DNA of 64,000 nt. Source: Luidia sarsii (lineage: Eukaryota; Echinodermata; Asteroidea; Paxillosida; Luidiidae). A program made the position numbers and the translations under genes. Under the pieces are notes generated by a model that worked only from the letters and a program-made list of their open reading frames with translations, had not been told where the DNA came from and did not search any database. The stretch covers positions 8,606,512-8,670,511 of the forward strand of contig OX465102.1 in NCBI GenBank assembly GCA_949987565.1. The letters are read 5' to 3'. This document shows, one piece after another, positions 22,259-33,244 of the stretch (position 1 is its first letter; every line of letters starts with the position of its first letter).

Positions 22259-23100
22259 TTGGTCACCTGGGATCACACCAGAAACAGCGCCGCGGTAGAC
22301 ACTAGAGCTCAGAAACTCAGAAGCGCGAGAGACTTACGTCCACTCAAAGTTCCTAAAGCGGATACTTTCCCAGTATTTCGTGCAGATATCCAAATGGCGC
22401 AATGGGAGAAATTGTGGAAATTCTCAGAAGATGGAAAATCGAGAACCACTGATCGAGACAACGAAGTCAAATATAGTATTTCAGACGGACTACTTTTCCG
22501 TCAGTATCAATCTCCTTCTGTAGAACACTGTCGAGTTTTCAGTCAGTTGGTTGAGAACTTGAGAACGAAAGTACTTGGGCTTGCTCATGACTCGACTATG
22601 TCCGGATATCTTGGAATAAAAAAGACAACGGATCGAGTACTCGCAATTTTTTATTGGCCCGGTATTCAAGGGGATATTCAACGATACTGTGTATCGTGCG
22701 ACATATGCCAACGGACAGTAGCTAAAGGAAGCGTAAGAAAAGTTGCGTTAGGTCGCATGCCTCTCATAGACACCCCTTTTCGGCGAGTGGCTGTTGATCT
22801 GATTGGACCCATTCACTATTCCGCCAATCACAGATCGCGGTAACAGATACATATTGACACTTGTTGATTATGCCACGCGTTATCCCAAGGCCGTAGTACT
22901 GCCGCGGATCGAAACAGAACGCATGCCGAAGCACTGTTCGATATATTTTCACGCAGGGGAGTTCCCAATGAAATCCTCTCAGATATGGGTACTCAATTTA
23001 CATCTGACCTGATGAAAGAAGTCAGTAGATTAATGTCGGTGAAGCAATTACATTCTACGCCGTACCGTCCCATCTGTAATGGTCTGGTAGAAAAAGTTCA
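22259..23100 (+). pseudogene. Integrase of Gmr1-like copy 'a'
   Basis: 22259-22843 has the HHCC zinc domain (LAHDSTMSGYLGIKKTTDRV, FYWPGIQGDIQRYC, CDICQRT) and the first catalytic Asp (VAVDLIGPIH). After a frameshift, 22803-23012 has YILTLVDYATRYPKAV, and further shifted frames reach SDLMKEV and NGLVEK just before 23106. It is close to the integrases of 'b' and 'c' but more decayed. As in those copies, it lies directly downstream of a gag-type region rather than after RT. Confidence 0.8.
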
Positions 23101-23106
23101 ATGGAA

Positions 23107-23817
23107 CTGTGACGGTAAAAAAATGTATATAGCCATTACGACCCCCCTTTCTTTTTGTTAACTGCCGCGTTTGTTTATTTGTATAAATTGCCCCCAATTT
23201 CGTACACATATAGAAGCACTCTGTATTGTCTACAAGTTAGGTTCACGGGCATTTTGAACCCGCCTAATCATTACGGTATCGAAGACGCTCACAAATTGAC
23301 CGTTTCGTCTTCGCTCTTTTACAGGTAATTAAACTTTGTTCTAAAATCATTTAATAATATATAAATAGTTATCACCTCATTCTTAAGCAACTATATATTC
23401 CACTTCCTACTGTTTGATATTATCCTATCGTTATTGGGATTATTAAAGGTTTAATCGGTCTGGAACTGTTAAGGATATTTGAACACACAGACATAGAAGT
23501 GCGCCCTGGACCTTTATTTGAACAATAATAGAGAAGTCTGTGTAGAGACAACAAATCTTTATTTCTTTTAATTATTTAGACTGTTTGCACACTACTTACT
23601 AAGCATGGCTGCCAATTACTGTTGTTGTATAGGATATGTAGTTAATATTCAATTCGGTATTTGTATAAATAACTAAAGGATTACGGTACCGAAGACGCTC
23701 ACAGATTGACCGTTTCGTCTTCGCTCTTTTACAGGGTAATAAACCAGAGATCATCAACCTGAGAGATTGTTCCTGCTGCCTCTGTTCCTAACACGACTCA
23801 CAAATTTAGTAGTCGCA
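23107..23817 (+). repeat. 5' LTR of the canonical gypsy element, with internal duplication
   Basis: TGTGACGG start and GTCGCA end. A ~55-bp block (23271-23324 and 23681-23734) is repeated 410 bp apart with three differences. Each block contains the perfect inverted repeat CGAAGACG...CGTCTTCG. Confidence 0.6.
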
Positions 23818-23902
23818 TTGGTGGAGGATCCGGGTAACAGAGGCACAACATCGATCGCCTCGGATCTACCCTGTTCTGTTCGACGGCCAACTAGACCTGT
23901 TA

Positions 23903-26900
23903 ATGGCCGGAAAACCAGACCCCTGCAAGCCTATATCGCATTGCGCCCGTAACGCCCGAGCTCATCCCTGGACGGAACCCTCCCCTACCGGTTCGTCGGC
24001 GGTGGTCCAAGTCCGGCCGTCCGGCAGAGAGCGACTGTCAAGCCCCAGTCGACCCGTGCCTGTCCCGTCCGCTTGTACCGTGCCTGCCTGTCTCCGCTGT
24101 GTGTCACTGGACCTTCCCTCGTCACTGGACGATCCCGCGCCAGTGATTTCCCGATACGTTCCCTACTTGGGAACTTCAAACCACGAGTTGAAGTATTGCC
24201 GGGCGGATTGCTACGGTCAAGTTTCCATTGAAGGTGCAAGCGGACACAAAGTTCCTTTTCTGTGTGTAATTCCAGTTAAACTCACTATCATGGATGCTTT
24301 CTACGCAGATGTTCCGGCATTTGTTGTACCTACCGATAACTTTAGAAGGGAAGTTCCTGTCCTTATAGGTACCAACGTAGTCAGAGCGGCAATGTTCGAC
24401 CAACAGGTAGCTAAGGGAAACAGACTCCTGGCACAGCTCCAGACCCAGAGCCCTGCATGGCATACAGCATTCCTTGACACATCACTTTTGGAACCTAACA
24501 ACGACAACGGCACCATAGGTTAAGCCAAGTACATCGGTCTGTCGGCTCGAGTGATAGCAACAGGGAAAAAGGAAGATGTGATCTGCCAGGCACCCTATGG
24601 CCTGGGAAATCTTCCTTATACTGCTGTCGTCGAAGGTTTTCCTCATTCTTCGCCATCCTGTCTGAAGGTCAGCAACCTAGTCGCCGATGTAGACCTTAAC
24701 TGCCGAGTACCGGTTAGAATCTGCAACCTTTCTGCAAAACCTATAACCATCAAGCGCAACTGAAAGCTGGCCAAGTTATCATCAGTCTTGCATATAGATG
24801 ATGTACCCTTTCGTGCTCCTGGAACAACTTCCTTAATTGAAAGACGAAATGAGGATATGGGAGTTGTTTCATCTGCCAGAGATAGCAGTGGTACAGGCGC
24901 CTTGCCTTCCCTCGACCTTTCCCAGACAACTTTGGAAAACGAGACACACAAGGAACAGTTAGATGACCTCCTTCGAGAGTATTCAGATATATTCTCATCC
25001 AACTCGCTCGACTTTGGTTGTACCTCCACGATTAAACACAGCATCCCACTGATAGACAGCCATCCATTCCATCTGCCTCACCGCAGGATTCCACCCTCTA
25101 AATACCAGGCAGTCAAAGATCATCTCAAGGGCATGGAATCTGAAAGAGTAGCAGTCCATATGCCTCCCCCATTGTTATCGCATATAAGAAGGATGCATCG
25201 ACTATCGCCAACTAAACAGTAAGACAGAACGTGATGCATATTCTCCCCCCCGGATCGAAGAAGCCCTTGAATGTTTACCACATTAGATCTCACGTCCGGC
25301 TACTGGCAGGTACATATGAATGAGAAGGACATACCCAAAGCAGCATTCACCACCCCCATTATATGAATGCAAGAGCATGCCCAGCAACATTCCAGCGACT
25401 TATGACGACCTGCCTAGGGGAGCAAAATTATATAACGTGTCTTCTTTACCTCGACGACGTCATTGTCTTCTCTTCAAATTTTGAGCAATATCTGCAACGC
25501 CTTGGCAAAGTGTTTTCTTGCCTTACGCAGCATGGTTTGAAATTCAAACCCTCTAAATGCTCTCTACTACGAGAAGAAGTGAAATACCTGGGTCACATTG
25601 TTTCGAGTAGAGGCATAGCCACTGATCCAGAGAAGACCACACAAGTAAAGACTTGGTCGACCCCGACAAATCGCAAAGAGCTGCGAAGTTTCCTGGGTTT
25701 GACAGGGTACTATAGACGCACATATAGTTTCTCCCCTCAACCAGCTCACCTCTGGCGACCCAGGACGAAAGAAGAAAAGGGACAAGGAAACAAGCTACCA
25801 CTCCAACACCACCATTTATATGGACAGAGGATCTTATGACGTCACCACCAGTCTTTGCATACGCCGACTATGAACTCCCCATTCATATTGCAAACAGATG
25901 CATCTGGCGTAGGGATTGGGGCTGAATTAAGTCAAATACAAGATGGAAGTAAAAGAGTTATTGCCTACGTCAGCAGGGGGCTCAACCCAGCCGAAACTCG
26001 CTACCCTGCACACAAGCGAGAATTTCTAGCTATGAAGTGGGCCATCACCGATAATTTGCGTGATTATCTTCTTGGCAATAGGTTCACGGTTTTCACAGAT
26101 AATAATCCTCTCCCTTACGTTACCACTTCAGCTAAACTTGATGCAACAGGGTGGGTTGCTGCACTATCCCAGTTCGATTTTACAGTGAAATATAAGCCAG
26201 GTAAAAACAACGCAGCAGCGGACGCCCAATCTCGTAAGCAGCAAACTGACAACTCACTAGCATCAGAATAATCTCAGGAAGATGCAATTACGATCCCGCC
26301 ACACATTGTGCAGGCCATCTGTAATTGCCACCAATCAGTGTCCCTCCTGTTTCTGGAACCATCAGTTGCTCGATGTGGAGTGATTACAGAAAGCTCCACC
26401 AAAGGTCCCGTGGGAGAGCTACCTCGAGTAACACATAAAGACCTATTGGCAGCACAAAGAACTGATGCAGATATCTCAAGAACGATATACTTTTTGGAGA
26501 AGGGTAGAAAACCAAATTTAGGGGAAAGGACCCACGAACACCCTGGATGTATACCTGCGGCAGTGGGCACAAGTGAAAATGAACGAAGGTCTGCGATATC
26601 GAGTCAGGAAGACAACCTATCCTTCCTCAGAAATAAAAAAATAAAAAAACCACTGATGAAAGGCCTACACGATGACTTCGGGCATGTTGGTTTTGATAGG
26701 ACCCTCGACTTTGCGAGAAATCGCTTCTTCTGGCCCAAGATGGCACAAGATATCAAAACCTGGTGTGAATGCTATAAGAGGTGTTGCCTTCGAAAAACTT
26801 GACCGACAAAAACCATTGGTTAACATCAACACCAGCGAGCCGATGGAATTAATTTGCATTGATTTCCTCAATCTCGAACGAAGCAAAGACGGATATGAAA

Positions 26901-27218
26901 GAAAATCTTGGTCGTGACAGATGATTTTTACCAAATACGCCCAGGCCTTCCCAACCAGACACAGTCGCTAAGATCATCTGGGAGAAAATAATCCAGAATT
27001 ATGGCTTTCCGTTGAGAATACACTCGGACCAAGGCAGAAACTTTGAAAGTCAACTCATTAAGAAGCTCTGCAAAGTGTCTGGCATCAGGAAAAGTCGTAC
27101 CACCCCGTATCATCCACAGGGTAATGGTGTCACCGAGCATTTCAACCACACCTTGCTTAACATGCTCGGTACACTCAAAACCGAACAGAAGATTGGAAGC
27201 AGTACGTCGGAGCGATGA
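23903..27218 (+). pseudogene. gypsy pol (protease-RT-RNase H-integrase), many frameshifts
   Basis: 23903-24523: protease-flanking region (VPYLG, VPVLIGTNVVRA). 24788-25222: RT fingers (EYSDIFS, HRRIPPSKYQAVKDHL). 25363-25839: RT palm (ACPATFQRLM, catalytic YLDDVIVFS, SKCSLLREEVKYLGHIVS, RSFLGLTGYYRR). 25855-26271: RNase H (LQTDASGVGIGAEL, FTVFTDNNPL, NAAADAQSR). 26640-26800: integrase zinc region (HDDFGHVGFDRT, FFWPKM). 26810-27218: integrase core (ICIDFLNLE, HSDQGRNFES, PYHPQGNGVTEHFN). Catalytic motifs are mostly recognisable but the reading frame is broken at least six times. Confidence 0.85.
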
Positions 27219-27230
27219 CACATGCCTATA

Positions 27231-27579
27231 TTTCAACTCTGAAGGCGCTCTTGTTAGCTGCCGACTTAAATTTTTATCTGCTCTTCGTTTTGATTTTTAA
27301 ATCGATGTTTTTATCAACGTTGTTTTACCATCGACTGCCTACCTACAAGTGTTTGTTTGTATTTTTATCGTATCCTGTCTCTTTACTGGTGTACTGCCTT
27401 TTTACGATTATGTGCACGTATTTGTCGAAATGACATCGACCTCTGGATCCGTATGTGCTGTATAGCTCTCCCATCATGGCAGCCAGAACTATCGAAATTA
27501 TCGTCCGAATTATCGCCTGTTTCTGTTTGGAGTAAACATGGTCTTCCTCGTCTTGCTGTGGCCAGCTATATATATTGAT
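27231..27579. other. Noncoding stretch
   Basis: Between the gypsy relic and the LINE 3' end. No motif seen. Confidence 0.4.
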
Positions 27580-27852
27580 ATTAATATTGATTTAATTTAT
27601 TATCCACATAAACACGTAGAAATTTGCCTTCCACTGGGAAAACAAAAACATGTTACAAAATAGAACATGTGATAAAAGCATATTCATACTGTAAGAAATC
27701 AATAATACACAGATTACACATACACATCCAATACAATTATCGAACTAAACCCACGGATACACAAGAAAGTCACATAAAAACATTAATATACGCAGATGCA
27801 ACGTCTGTGGCAATAGGGTAAAAAAGGCTCAGCCATGATATATTATAGTCAA

Positions 27853-29725
27853 CTACCGCTTGGAGTATCTATTTAAAATGTGAATAGCGTTTGGGATGAA
27901 CGACTGCCTAAACCGGGAGCGAATAGTCTTGGGGACACACAATCGAACGCCAGACCGACTGTAACACAAAGAAAGGTGCAGTGGGTGAGAGGGGTCAGAC
28001 ATAATGCTGTGGACTTTCAGAAGAATGCGTTTTTCATACAAAGAACCTATTGAGGGAAGGTTTGATCGGGTTATTTTCTGGGCGATTTTGTGCGGTCTTA
28101 CAAGTTTTTTTACATTGACTTGAGAGAGATTGCCAAAAGTACACAGAAAATTGAATATAAGAACACTTTGTATCACTGACTGGTAAAAGAGTACTAAGAT
28201 GCTATTGTCTACATGAAACTCCCTAAGTTTCCTAAGAAAGTACAATCTCTGGCTAGCCTTGCTGGCAACAACTTGTGAATTTCTATTCCAATTCAATTTC
28301 TCATCAATCACTGTACCTAAATACTTGTATTCAGAGACCTGCTCAATGCACTGGTCATGTATGACCAAGGAGTTATGGCTAGATCGAAAATGCCGAAAAT
28401 CAAAAATCATTTCTGTTGTCTTGTGTAGATTCAAGACCAGGTAATGACTGTCACACCATTCGACAAACCGTTCAACTTGTTGGAAGTACGCATCTACTGA
28501 TTCTACATCATCTTGCAAAAATCCACTGATGACGGTGTCATCTGCATATTTGATTATTGCACAGTTAGAGTCTGAGATCCTGCAGTCACTTGTGTACAGT
28601 GAGAATAAGATGGGAGAAATCACACAACCTTGAGGAGCTCCAAGACTCAGAGACTTCATACTTGAAGTGACATTATTGCATTGCACCCATTGCGGTCTGT
28701 CTACAATGAAATTATGAATAATCATGGCAAGTTTAGGAGTAATATTCATTTGGAGTAATTTTTCTATTAATAAATGAGGTACTATAGTATTGAATGCACT
28801 TGAGAAGTCAATAAAAACCGATCTAACGTACGACTTTGGAGTTTCCAGATGTTGGTACAGACTATGAAGAAAAACAAGTACAGCATCTTCAACACTTCTA
28901 TTATTTTGGTAAGCAAATTGGGTCTGATCAAAAGAATCAACCTGATCTTTCAGAAATTTAAGCAGTATCCTCTCAAAACACTTCATAGCATTTGACGTAA
29001 GAGCAACTGGACGATAGTGTAAATATTCAGTGGGTTTAGTCACTTTTGGAACCGGGATAATAATTGAAGATTTCCAAATCCGAGGAATGGTGCCCTCATC
29101 AATGATTAACTGATAAATACGAGTGAAAATATGGGCAAGTTCCTGGCTACACAATCTTAATACTTTGTTTGATATTCCATCTGGACCCGTAGACTTGTTT
29201 ACCTTAGCTTTTGCAAACACATTCTGAACATCATCTACATTTACATCCATAGCAACATTAGACTGGTTCACTGTATCGCACAGAACATTTCTAATCAAGT
29301 CATTTTCAGCTGTAAAATCATGGATGTCAAACCTGCTGTAGAACCTTCCCAATTCATTTACAAAGCCCTGATCTAACTCCACCTTCTTTGACTTATTCTT
29401 ATACCCAGTCATCGTTTGCATCTTTAGCCATGCGGCCCTTGGGTTATTTTCCTGAAAATTGCTTTCCAGCTTTCCTTTGTACTCTACTTTTGCTTGTCAA
29501 ATAACCTGCTTGTCAATAACCCTTTTGAGGGCTTTGACACCCAGTTTATCTCCTGAAAGGTAAAGCTCCTTTCTCTGATGCAATAAGTCTTTAATTTCCT
29601 TAGTTATCCAGGGTTTCTTATTTGGATAAGATTTTACAGATCTAAGAGGGATCACATTATTAACACAGAAGTTAATGTAATCTGATGTACACGTAACCAG
29701 TTCATCCAGAGTTAGCTGAATCCAT
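27853..29725 (-). pseudogene. LINE reverse transcriptase
   Basis: The long ORF (29421-27853, 522 residues) covers the RT: KVNKSTGPDGISNKVL, IIPVPKV, YRPVALTSNAMKCFERIL, FIDFSSAFNTIVP (motif A), LGAPQGCVISPILFSLY, KYADDTVISGF (catalytic YADD), LVLNLHKTTEMIFDF and KYLGTVIDEKLNW, then a C-terminal region with YFLRKLREFHVDN. Upstream in the same frame, past one TGA at ~29496, is NKKPWITKEIKDLLHQRKEL. The enzyme would prime reverse transcription at a nicked genomic target. Only the stop and the upstream frameshift prevent a continuous protein with the endonuclease. Confidence 0.9.
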
Positions 29726-30787
29726 GAAGACATTCCAGTCTGTACAGTCAAAACACGCACGCAATTCTTCAGTGGCATCGGCGCTCCACACTCGCTGTTC
29801 TTTGACCACTGGCTTGCTCCTCTTAAGCTTTGGGCGGTATGCTGGAAGGAGAAGAATGTTATTGTGATCTGAATTTCCAAGCTGGAGACACGCCTTTGAT
29901 GAGAAAGCGTTGGGAAGATTGCAGTAACACAGATCCAATGTGGCATCATTGCGAGTGCTGTGCAGGACAAATTGGCTGTACGCTGGTAGTACTGTGTCAA
30001 GCTTGCACTGGTTAAAATCTCCAAGTACAATTTTAGCCGAATCTGGTGAAGCAGCTTCGAGATCGTTCAGCTTCGATGCAATGTATTCACTGGCGATGTT
30101 CACGTTTGCATGGGGAGGAATATATGACACTATAACAAAAACCTGATTCACTTCTCTTGGCAAGTAAAATGGGCGTAATCCAACAACAATCAATTCGTAG
30201 TTTGGGGTACATACCCGCTCCTTCACTGTCCAGTTATTGCACCATTTTGAGTTGATATACATGCAGACCCCACCTCCACGAGATTTGCCCGAGTCCGTCG
30301 TTCTGTCACCTCTCACAAGCTCATGATCCCCTAGAACCATAGTGCTGTCAGGAATGCCTGGGTGTAACCAGGTTTCTGTGAAGCATAGGAGACATGCATC
30401 TCTGTACTCATGCAGGTAACGAACATTCGCCCGCAATTCGTCCATTTTGTTGCATATAGATCGCACATTTCCAAAGACGATGGACGGTAATGCAGGCTTG
30501 AACCGTCGCTTTCTCACCCGCTGACGAAGACCGCCTTTTCTGCCTCTTTTCCGTGGTAGGATTTCCCGAGGAAAGTCATCGAAGCCATGTGGTTTTGAAT
30601 TGGTCCATGTCGGTCGAAGGCCGAGTAGCTCCGTGCGTGTATAAGGCAATGCAGTTTTCCGGGTGTGGTCATAGTTGGTTTTAGGTGAAGATTCAACCGT
30701 TGTAAAAAGCCGTGAAGCTAGCAAAAATGTCAGTAAAATGAGAGCCACAGACGATCTTGGGATAAAAACGAACATGCCGATGACCAA
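29702..30787 (-). pseudogene. LINE APE-type endonuclease
   Basis: 361 residues. A hydrophobic N-terminal stretch (LILLTFLLASRLF) and a basic linker (KRGRKGGLRQRVRKRR) precede an APE-like endonuclease: FGNVRSICNKMDEL, CFTETWLHPGIPD (metal-binding Glu), RGGGVCMYI, IVVGLRPFYLP, VIVSYIPPHAN, VLGDFNQCKL and GNSDHNNIL (catalytic Asp-His). All expected catalytic motifs are visible. The frame ends shortly after DCTDWNVFMD because of a frameshift, past which the RT part continues in another frame. Confidence 0.85.
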
Positions 30788-30901
30788 AACAACCAGAAGG
30801 TATAAGACAAAAACGGAAATATGATGAGAAAAGAATCAAGACGAGACGACAGAAAAAAATCCAGTGGTGGTCGCCACGGTGCAGCGCCCTAATGAGATCC
30901 T

Positions 30902-30980
30902 GATAACTAAGGAAATTAAAGACTTATTGCATCAGAGAAAGGAGCTTTACCTTTCAGGAGACAAACTGGGTGTCAAAGCC
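30902..30980 (+). repeat. 79-bp inverted copy of the LINE's own RT-proximal sequence
   Basis: On the plus strand this encodes KEIKDLLHQRKELYLSGDKL and matches the complement of about 29529-29607 with one difference. It lies ten bases beyond the apparent 5' end of the LINE, in the opposite orientation. Confidence 0.85.
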
Positions 30981-31199
30981 TGTATGATCCACTCATTGAC
31001 CTGAATATCTGCATGAACATTTCAATTAATCTTGGCCTGACCATGAATTTGGACATGAATACGCCGGCTTCTGTGGATGACAAATCGTCGGATTCTCGTC
31101 TATCATATTTATCTGTTCATAAAAATTAATAAAATATTCTCGGGCTCAACTACTTAGTATTCGACAACAATGCTTATTTGTTGACCGTAGTATTGTTCA
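30981..31199. other. Short unassigned stretch
   Basis: A short plus-strand frame (NICMNISINLGLTMNLDM) is open to ~31128 but has no recognisable homology. Confidence 0.35.
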
Positions 31200-31550
31200 T
31201 CATCCGAGTCACTCAGAAGCGGGCATTCTCAGCTGTTTATCACGACAACCCCGCTGAATCCTTTTCTCCTGCGGACATCTCGTGACACAATCTCTCGCTG
31301 GCTGGTCTCAGCTATTGAATCAGCTCCTAATGCCAGATAGACGAGGGCAGATGTCAGAGCAGCATCCACCTCATGGGCTTTTTTAAAGGTATCTCCATAG
31401 GTGACATCACTCAGGCTGCATGTTGGAAAACTCCCAACACTTTCACTGAGTGTTACTTGAAGATGTTCTTCAGACAGAAGACAGAGCTGGAGGCGGCCCC
31501 CAGATACTCACTGCGATCTCAGCAACTCTCCGGGCGAGTACATCAGTAGA
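31200..31550 (+). pseudogene. Tyrosine recombinase fragment, DIRS/Ngaro/Crypton-like
   Basis: Two plus-strand frames read SRDTISRWLVSAIESAPNAR, then ADVRAASTSWAF, then after a frameshift GISIGDITQAACWKTPNTFT and ECYLK. This is the pattern of the C-terminal catalytic half of eukaryotic tyrosine recombinases (an Arg-containing HxxR-like box, then a Trp box, then a Tyr near the end). The first box has Asp where His is usual. The fragment ends near a GTGAGT donor-like site at ~31556. It is a different lineage from the recombinase at 8.4-9.4 kb. Confidence 0.6.
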
Positions 31551-31559
31551 CCAGGTGAG

Positions 31560-32085
31560 TTCCTCTCAGTAGTACATTTTGTATCTAGGCATGCAAATAA
31601 CCATGTTTGCCGTCCCCATACATAGTTGTTCACAAAACCCTAGACAGTGTTTGTAACTAGTACTGCTTTGCCAGCTGTATAGTCTATAGTTCCATTGCTC
31701 CATTCCCCTTTGGGGGTGAGCAAGCCAGTAGAACTCACTAGTATTGTGGTTGTAAATGTACAATAGCATCTCGCATACCCACCGCCTTACACCGGTGTCA
31801 GTCTATGCATAAGTAGATGGCTCTACATGGTAAGATGAGTGTGGTTGGGGTCTACGAACACTTACCTGTAGAGCAACCCTTCCTCCGCCACACTATGCTC
31901 GGTTACCTAGAGTGTACCGACCTTGATGCCTCGAGAAAAAGAGAACGTACCGCGGAGCATTATGGGAGGTCTACAGAGGGCGTGAATACCTGCCGGTATA
32001 GGAATATATGCATAGGTAGATGGCTCTACTGGTAAGTATTCGATCATAGACCCAAGCCACACTTCTGTGGGGGGAATCATCACTC
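31560..32085. other. Noncoding stretch
   Basis: No gene seen. The phrase AGATGGCTCTAC occurs twice (31814 and 32019), preceded by TGCATAxGT, a diverged duplication about 205 bp apart. Confidence 0.4.
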
Positions 32086-32250
32086 TGTGTTTATTTTACC
32101 CTTTCATCTTTTCCCTCATGATCTTTCTTTTGTGTTTAATATTTTACCCTTTCATCTTTCCCATCTTTGATCGTTCTTTAGAGTTTGTTATTTTACCCTT
32201 TCATCTTTCCCTCTTTGATATTTCTTTTTTAGTGATTGTTACCTTTTATC
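32086..32250. repeat. ~50-bp tandem repeat, 3+ copies
   Basis: TTTTACCCTTTCATCTTT recurs three times at 48-51 bp spacing, with a decayed fourth copy (CCTTTTATCTTTCC). Confidence 0.75.
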
Positions 32251-32517
32251 TTTCCCCACTGTGATCATTCTCCACTCCATGGCATTCCATTTGTTCCCCC
32301 TAGTCTGTCCACCAGCTTTCCCACTTACCCTCATTTGTCGTCTGTCACCAGCTGCTTTCTTTTCCTATACTGTATCTGTTTCTGTTATACTGATTTCTTT
32401 TACGTAATTGTCATTGGTGCTTGAAGTTGACACAACCAGCTGTCAATCACTCTTTTAGATACAGCTTTATTTATAAGATTTCCTGGAATTTATGTGATTC
32501 ACCAAATCTTTGTCTGA

Positions 32518-33244
32518 TTGGAGGATGATGTTTCTGATGAAGGAGACCTGAATGAGACATGGGAGCCTGTTGTCTCGTTGAAGAGCAGGTAAGGCGCTAC
32601 AGCTTAAACACTTCAATTACATTGTTTTTGAAATCACAGATGGTCGTTCTCTGTAATGTGGTTTGCCACAATGCTACTTGTTTGGTATGGTAGCGATTGA
32701 ACTCCATTTGTGTTGTTTCATCATTGAAGCTAAATTCGTATCTAAATGCTATCATACATGCTAAACATTTATACTCAAACATAAGAATCATGACATGAAC
32801 CTATAACATAAAGATAAACTTTTGTTCATAATTTGCATGAAGTGGTTTCCTTTGCTCCAATCTTTGAAGATTTGCTTTCTAATTTTGTATAAAATGTTTG
32901 GCTTACTTTTCACCTCTGACATTGGTGTCTGAAATCATATTTTTTTTCTGCCCGCAATCTTTGTGTAAATTTTCCACAAGTAGTCTCATGATCATCGTGA
33001 CATAAGAAGCAAGCTAAATAGTAATAATAATTTGTAACTTAATATTGAAATAGTCAATAGTCAATTTAGTAGAAGCAGTATTTCTTTACTTTCTTAAACA
33101 TTTTGTGATTTTTTAAGGGTAAATCCAGATGGTTTGGATTATATGGCAACCAGTGAAGAGGTGTATAAAGAGATGAAGAGGCAGATGATGAAGAGACTGG
33201 GACAGAAAAGCCCTTCACAAGGAGTGGGCTGCACCGGGTTTTGA
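32518..33244 (+). CDS. Possible two-exon gene end, unrecognised
   Basis: Exon 1 (about 32518-32588) reads EDDVSDEGDLNETWEPVVSL and ends at a donor AGCAG|GTAAGG. Exon 2 (33118-33244) follows an acceptor TTTTAAG|GG and continues in frame with VNPDGLDYMATSEEVYKEMK, RQMMKRLGQK and a stop after GVGCTGF. Both splice sites fit the GT-AG rule and the frame is kept across a 529-bp intron. An in-frame stop at about 32512 means exon 1 must begin after it. The family is unknown; it may be a host gene remnant or a transposon exon. Confidence 0.3.

Larger units (their letters stand above)
21179..23106 (+). mobile_element. Gmr1-like Ty3/gypsy copy 'a', deleted and interrupted
   Basis: A right LTR boundary (TGTGACA at 21627-21633) is followed by AT and the primer-binding site at 21636-21653, the same 18 bases as in copies 'b' and 'c'. 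Then come a gag N-terminus (21897-22094) and integrase (22259-23100). Capsid, zinc knuckle and protease are deleted. Copy 'a' stops inside the integrase at 23106 where another LTR element begins. The left LTR border is not defined; 21179 is a guess. Confidence 0.7.
23107..27230 (+). mobile_element. Ty3/gypsy element with canonical RT-RH-IN order, decayed
   Basis: It begins with an LTR (23107-23817), followed by TGGTGGAGGATCCGGG, a possible primer-binding site, then protease-like, RT, RNase H and integrase coding remnants in order to ~27220. This order contrasts with the Gmr1-like copies. It starts exactly where copy 'a' is interrupted. No 3' LTR is recognised, so the 3' end is deleted or diverged. 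Confidence 0.75.
27580..30892 (-). mobile_element. CR1/Rex-type non-LTR retrotransposon (LINE), near full length
   Basis: On the minus strand: short 5' leader (30892-30788), endonuclease region (30787-29702), RT region (to 27853), then a ~270-bp AT-rich 3' tail ending about ATAAATTAAATCAAT. No poly-A tail. There are two clear lesions, a frameshift near 29725 and an in-frame TGA near 29496. By motif style it is a Jockey-superfamily LINE (CR1/L2/Rex1-Babar); I cannot fix the clade by eye. Confidence 0.8.

Noticed and set aside
32067..32264. Phe/Leu-rich 65-residue plus-strand ORF as a membrane protein
   Set aside because: Produced by a ~50-bp T-rich tandem repeat.
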